NCBI RefSeq assembly: GCF_026153455.1
Contig: NZ_CP110629.1
Span: 558,001 to 622,000 of the forward strand
From: Marinimicrobium sp. C6131
Lineage (GTDB): Bacteria > Pseudomonadota > Gammaproteobacteria > Pseudomonadales > Cellvibrionaceae
Reading direction: 5' to 3'
DNA: 64,000 nucleotides
A program made the translations under genes and the position numbers. Below the pieces are notes generated by a model. It saw only the letters and a program-made list of their open reading frames with translations, was not told the origin of the DNA and did no database searches. Positions 7,902 through 15,254 of this stretch are shown here, piece by piece (within the stretch, counting starts at the first letter, position 1; every line of letters starts with the position of its first letter).

Positions 7902-8013
7902 GGCCCGATGCGGGGTAACCCCTTCGTGAACTCTCTGAGGCATGGATGCCGATGAGAAGCCCCCATGGATGGGTTCACGGCGGGTTCACGAAGGGGTTAC
8001 CCCGTAGCGGGCC
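7902..8013 (-). repeat. Variable-arm palindromic element, copy F (subtype 1)
   Basis: Perfect 21-bp arms (7911-7931 and 7984-8004) extend to 30 bases with two mismatches. The core is subtype 1 in reverse orientation. The bases GAAAGAACGT and AATTTGGCACTGAG just upstream match those before copy B. The whole ruvC-ruvA gap (7566-8084) holds only this element, copy E and the repeat pair between them. Confidence 0.85.
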
Positions 8014-8084
8014 GGACTAGACACTGCCTCCACCGTTCGATGAACGGAACGACCAAAAACGGCGAATTTATCAGGATAAATACA

Positions 8085-8699
8085 ATGATCGGACGCTTAC
8101 GCGGCACATTGCTCGAAAAACAACCGCCTCACCTGCTGATAGACGTGCAGGGCGTGGGGTACGAAGTTCAGGCGCCCATGACCACCTTCTATCGGTTGCC
8201 CGAACTGGGAGCCGAAGTGACGCTGCACACCCACCTGGCCATCAGCGAAAGCGCCCACCAACTGTTCGCCTTTGCCGACCAGCGGGACCGGGCCCTGTTC
8301 CGCACCCTGATCAAAGTCAACGGCGTCGGCCCCAAAATGGCCATTGCCATCCTCTCGGGAATGGGAGCCGACGACATCGCCCGCTGCGTGCGGGAAGACA
8401 AAGTCTCGGCCCTGACCAAAGTACCGGGAGTCGGCAAAAAAACCGCCGAGCGGCTGGTCATTGAACTGCGTGACCGCCTGAAAGGTTGGGAACTGCCCCG
8501 GGAAGACCTGGCCGGCGACCTGCTGCCCGAACCCGCCCAAGCCACGGACGACCACCAGGAAGAGGCCGAAAGCGCCCTCATCGCCCTGGGTTACAAACCC
8601 GCCGAAGCCGCCCGCATGATCAGCGCCGCCGCCCGCCAGGACCCGGCCGCCGGCAGCCAGGAACTGATCCGCCTGGCGTTAAGAGCCCTCAGCCTTTAG
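8085..8699 (+). CDS. ruvA: Holliday junction branch-migration protein RuvA
   Basis: RuvA binds four-way junctions and loads the RuvB motor. The 204-residue product begins MIGRLRGTLLEK. It has the OB domain (about 1-60), two helix-hairpin-helix motifs (VNGVGPKMA and VPGVGKKTAERL), and the C-terminal domain III that contacts RuvB. The frame is open 40 codons upstream, but that part runs through repeat copy F. The ATG at 8085 gives the true family N-terminus. RuvB follows after 108 bp. Confidence 0.97.
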   Translation: MIGRLRGTLLEKQPPHLLIDVQGVGYEVQAPMTTFYRLPELGAEVTLHTHLAISESAHQLFAFADQRDRALFRTLIKVNGVGPKMAIAILSGMGADDIARCVREDKVSALTKVPGVGKKTAERLVIELRDRLKGWELPREDLAGDLLPEPAQATDDHQEEAESALIALGYKPAEAARMISAAARQDPAAGSQELIRLALRALSL

Positions 8700-8807
8700 G
8701 GGAGTCGCCCGCCGCCCGAGGGCGCAGGTCCCCCAGCGTCCAATAGAGCCTCTCCCTTCCGGTCTGATAGACTGTGCTCCGGATTATGATCACATTGAGT
8801 AGCTCCC

Positions 8808-9830
8808 ATGATTGAAACCGATCGCCTGATCGATGCGGCTCCCCGCGAGCGCGAAGACGTCATCGACCGCGCTGTGCGTCCCAAGGCGCTGGCCGATTAC
8901 ATTGGTCAGCCCGCCGTGCGCGAGCAAATGGAGATTTTTATCGGCGCCGCCCAAAAGCGGGGCGAAGCACTGGATCACACCCTGGTGTTCGGCCCGCCGG
9001 GCCTCGGTAAGACCACCCTTGCCAATATCATCGCCACCGAAATGGGAGTGTCCCTGAAAAGCACCTCCGGCCCGGTGCTGGAGAAAGCCGGGGATCTCGC
9101 CGCGCTGATGACCAATCTGGAGCCCGGCGACGTGCTCTTTATCGATGAAATCCACCGGTTGAGCCCCGTGGTGGAAGAAATTCTTTATCCGGCCATGGAG
9201 GACTTCCAGCTCGATATCATGATTGGCGAGGGCCCGGCGGCCCGCTCCATCAAGCTGGACTTGCCGCCGTTCACCCTGGTGGGCGCGACCACGCGGGCCG
9301 GGTTGCTGACCTCGCCGCTGCGAGACCGGTTCGGGATTGTTCAGCGCCTGGAGTTCTACTCCGTCGCGGACCTGACCCGTATCGTATTGCGCGCGGCGCA
9401 GTTGATCGGGGTCAATATGGAGGAATCCGGTGCGGTGGAAGTGGCCAAGCGAGCCCGCGGTACCCCCCGGGTGGCCAACCGCCTGTTGCGCCGCGTGCGC
9501 GATTACGCGGAAATGCGTGGCGACGGTGTGGTCACCTCGGAAATGGCCGATCTGGCCCTGAATATGCTCAAAGTGGATGAGCGGGGGTTTGATCACATGG
9601 ATCGCCGCCTGCTGCTGGCTCTGATGGACAATTTTGATGGTGGACCCGTGGGCATTGAAAGTCTGGCGGCGGCCATCAGTGAGGAGCGCGGGACGATCGA
9701 GGATGTAATCGAGCCCTATCTGATTCAGCAGGGTTTCATGGCGCGCACACCTCGCGGTCGGATTCTCACCGCTAATGCCTACCTGCACTTCGGAGTGGAC
9801 TTGCCGAAACGCCTGAGGGAGAGTGACTGA
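8808..9830 (+). CDS. ruvB: Holliday junction branch-migration ATPase RuvB
   Basis: This AAA+ motor drives branch migration with RuvA. The product is 340 residues. The Walker A is GPPGLGKTT and the Walker B is FIDEIHRL. Sensor 1 is GATTRAG, and an arginine-finger region (TSPLRDRFG) follows. The C-terminal winged helix ends the protein. The gene overlaps or abuts ybgC, tying the recombination genes to the Tol-Pal operon, an arrangement common in gammaproteobacteria. Confidence 0.98.
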   Translation: MIETDRLIDAAPREREDVIDRAVRPKALADYIGQPAVREQMEIFIGAAQKRGEALDHTLVFGPPGLGKTTLANIIATEMGVSLKSTSGPVLEKAGDLAALMTNLEPGDVLFIDEIHRLSPVVEEILYPAMEDFQLDIMIGEGPAARSIKLDLPPFTLVGATTRAGLLTSPLRDRFGIVQRLEFYSVADLTRIVLRAAQLIGVNMEESGAVEVAKRARGTPRVANRLLRRVRDYAEMRGDGVVTSEMADLALNMLKVDERGFDHMDRRLLLALMDNFDGGPVGIESLAAAISEERGTIEDVIEPYLIQQGFMARTPRGRILTANAYLHFGVDLPKRLRESD

Positions 9831-9834
9831 CCTT

Positions 9835-10293
9835 ATGGGCCAACTATCGAGCAGGAATGAGACGGGTGTCTCAGAGTCAGCCGTGGCGGGCGAATTTTCC
9901 TTGCCGGTCAGGGTCTACATCGAGGACACGGATGCGGGCGGGATTGTTTACTACGTAAACTACCTGAAGTTCATGGAGCGCTGTCGAACCGAATTTCTGC
10001 GCCAATTAGGGTATGATAAGCCGGCCATTCTGGACGACGGCCTGTTACTGGTCGTGCATCGGGCGCAAGTACAGTACCATCGCTCCGCCCGACTCGACGA
10101 CGTTTTGCGTGTGACCGCGCGGGTCGAAAAACTGGCGCGCACCAACGTGGTCTTTCACCAGTCCGTCTGGCGAGGGAACGAAATGTTGTGTGACGGTCTA
10201 ATCCGGATTGCCTGTGTGTGCGGCGAAAGCTTCCGCCCGCGCCCAATTCCAACGGAAATGCAGAAAAAAATCGCATCCACTACTGAGAGCTGA
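9835..10293 (+). CDS. ybgC: Tol-Pal-associated acyl-CoA thioesterase YbgC
   Basis: The protein is a hot-dog-fold acyl-CoA thioesterase of about 152 residues. The 4-hydroxybenzoyl-CoA-thioesterase motif EDTDAGGIVYYVNYLKF holds the catalytic Asp. The start is uncertain: ATG at 9835, or GTG at 9823 overlapping the ruvB stop. Either start gives about 20 more residues than the E. coli protein before the conserved VRVYIEDTD. It is the first gene of the Tol-Pal operon. Its link to envelope function is by association. Confidence 0.92.
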   Translation: MGQLSSRNETGVSESAVAGEFSLPVRVYIEDTDAGGIVYYVNYLKFMERCRTEFLRQLGYDKPAILDDGLLLVVHRAQVQYHRSARLDDVLRVTARVEKLARTNVVFHQSVWRGNEMLCDGLIRIACVCGESFRPRPIPTEMQKKIASTTES

Positions 10294-10300
10294 TGATCTT

Positions 10301-10990
10301 ATGCCTCAAGAAAATAACATGTCCATTTGGAGCCTGGTGGCTGAAGCGAGCTTACTGGTTCAGTTTGTCATGCTGCTGCTGTTTCTCGCTTCCGTCATTT
10401 CGTGGGTCATGATTGTTCAGCGGGGACTGTACCTGCGCAAGGCCCGCACCCTGTTTCACGGGTTCGAACGGCAGTTCTGGTCGGGTATTGACCTCAACCA
10501 GCTGTACCGACAGGGCAACGGCAAAACGGCCGAGGGCGCCGAGAATATTTTTCGGGCCGGTTTCAAGGAATTCACCCGTCTTCGTCAGCAGAGTGGCGCC
10601 AGTTCCGAAGCAGTGATGGAAGGCAGTCAGCGGGCCATGCGAGTGGCGCTTTCCCGCGAGGAAGAAAAGCTGGAGCAGCACCTGCCGTTTCTGGCCAGTG
10701 TGGCTTCTGTAAGCCCCTATATCGGGTTGTTCGGTACGGTCTGGGGCATCATGAACTCGTTTCGGGGGTTGGCCAATGTCCATCAGGCGACTCTGGCCAC
10801 GGTCGCCCCGGGCATTGCCGAAGCTCTGGTGGCCACCGCCATGGGGCTGTTCGCTGCCATTCCGGCGGTTTTGGCCTACAACCGTTACTCGGCTAGAGCC
10901 GAAGCCATGCTCAGTTATTACCATACCTTTGCGGAAGAGTTTTCGGCCATCCTGCACCGGCAGGTCCACAGCAAACAGGTCTCATCCTGA
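10301..10990 (+). CDS. tolQ: Tol-Pal system proton channel subunit TolQ
   Basis: This inner-membrane protein forms, with TolR, the proton-driven motor that energises TolA during outer-membrane constriction. The 229-residue product has a first membrane helix at about 15-37. Two more helices lie in the C-terminal half, with the conserved stretches SPYIGLFGTVWGIM and IAEALVATAMGLFAAIPAV. The ATG at 10301 is chosen; a second in-frame ATG lies six codons later. It directly follows ybgC. Confidence 0.96.
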   Translation: MPQENNMSIWSLVAEASLLVQFVMLLLFLASVISWVMIVQRGLYLRKARTLFHGFERQFWSGIDLNQLYRQGNGKTAEGAENIFRAGFKEFTRLRQQSGASSEAVMEGSQRAMRVALSREEEKLEQHLPFLASVASVSPYIGLFGTVWGIMNSFRGLANVHQATLATVAPGIAEALVATAMGLFAAIPAVLAYNRYSARAEAMLSYYHTFAEEFSAILHRQVHSKQVSS

Positions 10991-11008
10991 TAGAGCGAGG
11001 TTGCCGAC

Positions 11009-11437
11009 ATGTCTCCGTTTGGGCGTAAACCCAAAAAAAAGCCCCTGGCTGAAATCAACGTGGTGCCCTACATCGATGTGATGCTGGTGCTGCTCATTGT
11101 GTTTATGGTGACCGCCCCGCTGCTGATGCAGGGGGTCCAGGTCGAATTGCCCCAGGCGCCCTCCGAGCCTCTGGAGGATGATGACGTCGAGCCGTTGATC
11201 GTGTCCGTGAAGAAAAACGGCACCTACTATATCAATCTGGGTGGGGATCAGGAGCAGGAGCGCCCACTCGAGGAGATCAAGGATACCGTCGGCAAGGTCC
11301 TGCGCCAAAAACCCGAGACGCCCGTGTTGGTGTGGGGGGATCAGGAGGTGGGCTACGGCGTGGTCGTGCAATTGATGACCGAACTGCAGAGTGCCGGGGC
11401 TCCCTCGGTGGGGCTTGTCACCGAACCGCCACAGTGA
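11009..11437 (+). CDS. tolR: Tol-Pal system protein TolR
   Basis: TolR is the single-span partner of TolQ. The 142-residue protein has the motif EINVVPYIDVMLVLLIVFMV, where the Asp in the membrane helix is the proton-carrying residue of the ExbD/TolR family. A periplasmic domain follows. It lies 18 bp behind tolQ and 10 bp before tolA. Confidence 0.96.
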   Translation: MSPFGRKPKKKPLAEINVVPYIDVMLVLLIVFMVTAPLLMQGVQVELPQAPSEPLEDDDVEPLIVSVKKNGTYYINLGGDQEQERPLEEIKDTVGKVLRQKPETPVLVWGDQEVGYGVVVQLMTELQSAGAPSVGLVTEPPQ

Positions 11438-11447
11438 TCACAGATTT

Positions 11448-12233
11448 ATGACCCTGAAGGCTTATACACTTCCCCTGTTGATCAGCCTCTCGCTGCACGC
11501 GTTGGTGTTTACCCTGGTGCTCTCTACCTGGGATGCACGCCCCGAGCCACGGGAGGTGCAGCGGCCGCGCGTGGTGCAGGCCAAGGTGGTTGAGTACACG
11601 CCCAAGAGTCAGCGTCAGGCCGAGCAACAGGCGGCGCAACAGAAAGTCATCGATATGCGCCAGCGCCAACAGGAGAGGGAGCGACAGGAAGCGGAGCGTC
11701 GCCGCCAGCAGGAAGAGGCACGGCGTGCTCAGGCTCAGCGCGAGCGCGAACAGAAAGCGAAGGCGGAGCGTGAGCGCGAGGAAGCCGAGCAGCGGCGTCG
11801 CGAGCGGGAGGCCGCCGAGCAGCGACGCCGGGAGCAGGAACAGCAGGCCGAGCAAGAGCGACTGGAGCGGCAACAGCAACTGGATCGCGCGCTGGCCGAA
11901 GAAGCCGAGTTTTTTGAGGAACAGCAGGCCGAGGAAGTGGCCCAAAGCTACGTTGATGTCATGGCTCAGCGCATCGAGAACAACTGGAGCCGTCCGCCGT
12001 CCGCCCGCACCGGTATGCAGTGTGTTCTGGAGATTCAACTGGTGCCCACGGGTCAGGTGGTCAATGTGACCGTGGTGGAAAGCAGCGGCAACAGCGCCTT
12101 TGACCGCTCCGCAGAGCAGGCGGTCAAGCGCATCGATCGCTTTGAGGAAATTCAGGGAATGCCTTCCCATGTGTTTGAAAGTCAATTTCGCCAGTTGAGG
12201 CTGGTGTTTAAACCAGAGGATTTGAGATTGTGA
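11448..12233 (+). CDS. tolA: Cell-envelope integrity protein TolA
   Basis: TolA bridges the inner and outer membranes. The 261-residue protein has one N-terminal membrane helix (about 8-28). A long charged helical domain (about 50-170), built almost only of Arg, Glu, Gln and Ala, follows. The C-terminal globular domain (about 180-261) is TonB-like and binds TolB/Pal. The ATG at 11448 is chosen because it starts right before the membrane helix. The helical domain is short compared with E. coli (421 residues overall), a normal source of variation in this family. Confidence 0.95.
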   Translation: MTLKAYTLPLLISLSLHALVFTLVLSTWDARPEPREVQRPRVVQAKVVEYTPKSQRQAEQQAAQQKVIDMRQRQQERERQEAERRRQQEEARRAQAQREREQKAKAEREREEAEQRRREREAAEQRRREQEQQAEQERLERQQQLDRALAEEAEFFEEQQAEEVAQSYVDVMAQRIENNWSRPPSARTGMQCVLEIQLVPTGQVVNVTVVESSGNSAFDRSAEQAVKRIDRFEEIQGMPSHVFESQFRQLRLVFKPEDLRL

Positions 12234-13531
12234 GACATTGTCTGGCATTGGTCTTTTTGTGGGCGCTGTGTCTGGGAGCCCAGGCGCAGTTGACGATTGA
12301 AATCACCCGGGGCGTGGATAACCCGACCCGGATTGCAGTGGCTCCCCTGGAAGTCGTGGGGGGTCCAGGTCTGCCGGAGGACATCAGCCGGATCATTGAA
12401 GACAACTTGCGTCGCAGTGGTCAGTTTGCCCCGATCGCGCGGGAAGACATGCTGTCGTTCCCTCATCGGGAGGAAGATGTCCACTTTCGTGACTGGCGGG
12501 TGTTGGACACCGAGTACCTGATCGTGGGCCGCGTCGAGAACCTCTCCGGCCTCTATCAGGTCCACTATGACCTGTACGACGTACTCAACCAGCGCAAAAT
12601 CCTCAGCAAGCAGGTTGTGGAGGGGACCGAGAGGCAGTTACGGGATATCGCCCATGCGATCAGTGATCGGGTCTACGAGTCGTTGACCGGGATTCCCGGG
12701 GCTTTCTCCACCGAAGTGATTTATGTCGAGGTTCTACGCAATCGCACGCAGGGCGGAGGCTTCAATGACACTTTCCGCCTGATGCGTGCGGATGCCGATG
12801 GCGCCCGGCCGACGATGCTGCTCGAGTCCGACCAGCCCATTCTTTCACCGGTATGGTCGCCCAACGGACGTCGGGTGGCGTATGTGTCGTTTGAAACCAC
12901 TCGTCCGGCCATTTTTGTGCAGAATCTCGCCACCGGTGAGCGTGAACAGCTGACGGACTTCCAGGGGCTCAATGGCGCGCCGGCCTGGTCGCCGGACGGC
13001 AAGAAGCTGGCCCTGACCCTCTCGAAGGACGGTAATCCGGAGATTTACACGCTGGATATTGAAACGGGTAACTTCACTCGTATGACCCAACATTTTGCCA
13101 TCGATACCGAACCGAGCTGGACGGCCGATGGAAAAGGCATTATTTTTACCTCCAACCGGGGAGGAAAACCCCAGATTTACCAGGTAACGCTTGCCAACGG
13201 CCGTGTCGAACGCTTAACCTTTGAGGGCGATTACAACGCCAGAGGGCGTATTTCGCCCGACGGTCGCACCATGGTGATGGTACATCAGCGCAATGATGTG
13301 TTCCATATTGCCGCTCAGGACCTCGAGACCGGAACCTTGCGTATCCTGACCGAGACGTACCTGGACGAATCGCCCAGCATTGCCCCAAATGGTGCTATGC
13401 TGATTTATGCGACGCGTCGCAACGAAAAAGGTGTTTTGGCGGTGGTATCGCTGGACGCCGGGACGCGCTATTACCTGCCATCCGAGCAGGGTGACGTGCG
13501 TGAGCCCGCCTGGTCGCCTTATTTTGACTAG
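12230..13531 (+). CDS. tolB: Tol-Pal system beta-propeller protein TolB
   Basis: The periplasmic protein is 433 residues long. A Sec signal peptide (about 1-20, ending AQAQ) precedes an N-terminal alpha/beta domain. A six-bladed propeller follows, with repeated WSPxG motifs (for example SPVWSPNGRRVAYVSF and APAWSPDGKKLAL). The start is a GTG that overlaps the tolA stop by four bases, which indicates translational coupling. It binds Pal and the TolA C-terminus. Confidence 0.96.
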   Translation: MRHCLALVFLWALCLGAQAQLTIEITRGVDNPTRIAVAPLEVVGGPGLPEDISRIIEDNLRRSGQFAPIAREDMLSFPHREEDVHFRDWRVLDTEYLIVGRVENLSGLYQVHYDLYDVLNQRKILSKQVVEGTERQLRDIAHAISDRVYESLTGIPGAFSTEVIYVEVLRNRTQGGGFNDTFRLMRADADGARPTMLLESDQPILSPVWSPNGRRVAYVSFETTRPAIFVQNLATGEREQLTDFQGLNGAPAWSPDGKKLALTLSKDGNPEIYTLDIETGNFTRMTQHFAIDTEPSWTADGKGIIFTSNRGGKPQIYQVTLANGRVERLTFEGDYNARGRISPDGRTMVMVHQRNDVFHIAAQDLETGTLRILTETYLDESPSIAPNGAMLIYATRRNEKGVLAVVSLDAGTRYYLPSEQGDVREPAWSPYFD

Positions 13532-13560
13532 GGTGAGAGAGTCGTACACGGGTTTGTAAA

Positions 13561-13575
13561 CCGCCCATTGGGCGG
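13561..13575 (+). other. Small hairpin between tolB and pal
   Basis: CCGCC-CATTG-GGCGG forms a 5-bp GC stem, 30 bases after the tolB stop and 37 bases before the pal start. There is no T-run, so it is not an intrinsic terminator. It could protect or separate the pal message. The function is not shown. Confidence 0.3.
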
Positions 13576-13611
13576 ACTTGAGAAGATCAACAACTGATGA
13601 TGGAGTCACAC

Positions 13612-14133
13612 ATGATGACCAACGTAAAAAAGCAGGGTTTGAGTCTGGCGTTTGTTCTGGCATTTCTGGCCGGTTGTTCGAGCACTGACACCACCGATGA
13701 TAGCGATAGTGCAATGGGCTCTGACGGCCAGGCCGGCAGCGGTGTGACCACCGGCACCTCGGATCGCGACGGCGTCAGCTCTCGTTCCGGTGACAGCGAT
13801 GATATGGAAGAGCTGGATACGATCATTTACTTTGACTTTGACCAGGCCACTCTCAAGCCGGAAGCCCGCGCTCTGTTGTTGGCACACGCCGAACGTCTGA
13901 AGCAGTCTCCGGCCGACGTCCGCCTGGAAGGTCATGCCGATGAGCGTGGTTCACGCGAGTACAACATGGCACTGGGTGAGCGTCGTGCCAACGCTGTGCG
14001 CGACTTCCTGGTATTGCAGGGTGTGCGCCGCAGTGATCTGGAAGTCATCAGCTACGGTGAAGAGCGCCCCATGGCCATGGGCAGCAATGCCAGTGCCTGG
14101 GAGAAAAACCGTCGCGTTGAGATCAAATACTGA
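13612..14133 (+). CDS. pal: Peptidoglycan-associated lipoprotein Pal
   Basis: Pal is an outer-membrane lipoprotein that binds peptidoglycan. The 173-residue product has a lipobox FLAGC with the lipidated Cys22. A Ser/Asp/Gly-rich linker follows, then an OmpA-like domain with IIYFDFDQATLKPE and EGHADERGSREYN. Four in-frame ATG codons compete. The one at 13612 is preferred because GGAG lies six bases upstream and the signal peptide then has the usual length. Confidence 0.95.
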   Translation: MMTNVKKQGLSLAFVLAFLAGCSSTDTTDDSDSAMGSDGQAGSGVTTGTSDRDGVSSRSGDSDDMEELDTIIYFDFDQATLKPEARALLLAHAERLKQSPADVRLEGHADERGSREYNMALGERRANAVRDFLVLQGVRRSDLEVISYGEERPMAMGSNASAWEKNRRVEIKY

Positions 14134-14138
14134 GGGTC

Positions 14139-14888
14139 ATGATGAAGACCTTGATAACCGCCACGGCGTTCACCGTGATCGCAGTGGCGGCTCCGGTACT
14201 GCAAGCTCAGGTTCGGGTGGTAGAGTCACAGCCGCTGGGTAACAATCAATCAGCCAATTCCGGTGAAGCCGGGGATGCCTCCAACCTGCAGGCGGAACTG
14301 TTTTATCAGTTCCAGGCACTGCAGCAGGAGGTGCTAGAGCTGCGGGGTATGGTTGAAGAGCAGGCGCATGAAATTCAGCGTCTGAAGCAGCAACGGATGG
14401 ATGATTATCTCGATCTGGACCGTCGTATTGGTGAACTGAGTCGATCTGGCGGCGGAAACCTGGGTGAATCCTTGCCAGGAAGCCGCTCCGCCGGCGAGTC
14501 CGGTGAATCCGGTGATCGGGTATCGGAAACCCAGATGTATCGCGACGCATACCAGCTGTTGCGTGATCGGGAAATCGAGCAGTCCATCGACGCTTTCAAT
14601 GCGTATCTCGAAGCGTATCCTCAGGGTAATTTTGCCGGTAACAGCCATTATTGGCTGGGTGAGATCTACTTGCTGAACGAGGATCTGGATGCGGCCCAGG
14701 AGTGGTTTGAAAAACTGCTGCGGGACTTTCCCGATGACCGCAAACGCGCTGATGCCCAGTACAAGCTTGGCCGTGTCTACCACCAGCAGGGAAATGATCA
14801 GCGGGCGCAGCGGTTGTTGGAGGAAGTCGCCTCCGGCACCAGCGATGCGGCGCGGCTGGCTCGACAGTACCTGCAAGACAATTTTTAG
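14139..14888 (+). CDS. cpoB: Cell division coordinator CpoB (YbgF)
   Basis: The periplasmic protein is 249 residues. It has a Sec signal peptide (about 1-23, ending LQAQ) and a coiled coil at about 50-95 that drives trimerisation in this family. A variable Gly/Ser linker separates it from a C-terminal TPR domain (about 130-249). CpoB links peptidoglycan synthesis to Tol-driven outer-membrane constriction. It lies five bases behind pal and closes the operon. Confidence 0.93.
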   Translation: MMKTLITATAFTVIAVAAPVLQAQVRVVESQPLGNNQSANSGEAGDASNLQAELFYQFQALQQEVLELRGMVEEQAHEIQRLKQQRMDDYLDLDRRIGELSRSGGGNLGESLPGSRSAGESGESGDRVSETQMYRDAYQLLRDREIEQSIDAFNAYLEAYPQGNFAGNSHYWLGEIYLLNEDLDAAQEWFEKLLRDFPDDRKRADAQYKLGRVYHQQGNDQRAQRLLEEVASGTSDAARLARQYLQDNF

Positions 14889-14930
14889 GCTGAACACCTT
14901 CAGGTAGCCCGGGATGCTCTTCTGGGCATC

Positions 14931-14966
14931 ATAAAAACGGGGGTCAGCGCATCGCACTGACCCCCG
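14931..14966 (-). terminator. Rho-independent terminator of the CsrB-like RNA
   Basis: A perfect 10-bp GC-rich stem (14938-14947 with 14957-14966) is followed, on the minus strand, by a run of five T. This is a textbook intrinsic terminator for leftward transcription. Confidence 0.85.
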
Positions 14967-15131
14967 TCCGGCTCTTCCTGAGCAACTCTCCTTTGCGCTC
15001 GATGAGCGCTCCCTGGCCGGCGTTCCTCGCCGAAGTCCCTGACGTCCTGTCCCGAACCCTCCCGGTTCGGTGAGAATAGGCGCTTCCCTTGACCTTTCCT
15101 GGTCGACGTCACGTCACTGTGTACCTCCCTG
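14931..15131 (-). ncRNA. CsrB/RsmZ-family regulatory RNA (CsrA sponge)
   Basis: Read on the minus strand, this roughly 200-base stretch holds twelve GGA motifs, mostly AGGA or AGGGA. Several sit in loops of perfect small hairpins: CGGCG-AGGAA-CGCCG, GCTC-AGGAA-GAGC, GACC-AGGAAA-GGTC, and CCGAACC-GGGAG-GGTTCGG. It ends in a strong intrinsic terminator. That pattern is the defining feature of CsrB/CsrC/RsmX/Y/Z RNAs, which titrate the translational regulator CsrA/RsmA. A possible -10 (AATACT on the minus strand, 15138-15143) places the start near 15131. There is no good -35, which fits activation by a GacA-type regulator. No protein gene fits the 14889-15254 gap. Confidence 0.85.
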
Positions 15132-15254
15132 TTGATGAGTATTCTCTCGAATTACCCGCTGTGGCGATAGTCGCCATCGTCGGCAATATTTGTGAGACAT
15201 TGACCATGGTTTCCGGCCGCCCTGACGGACACACCGTGGCGTTCGGCCGTGGTG

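Noticed and set aside
1090..8013. The palindromic elements as a CRISPR array or integron attC sites
   Set aside because: There is no regular repeat-spacer spacing and no cas or integrase gene. In attC sites the conserved parts are at the ends, whereas here conservation is central and in the outer flanks.
14889..15254. A small protein gene (about 70 codons, minus strand) behind cpoB
   Set aside because: The frame lies across the GGA-rich hairpins and terminator, which are far better explained as a CsrB-like RNA.
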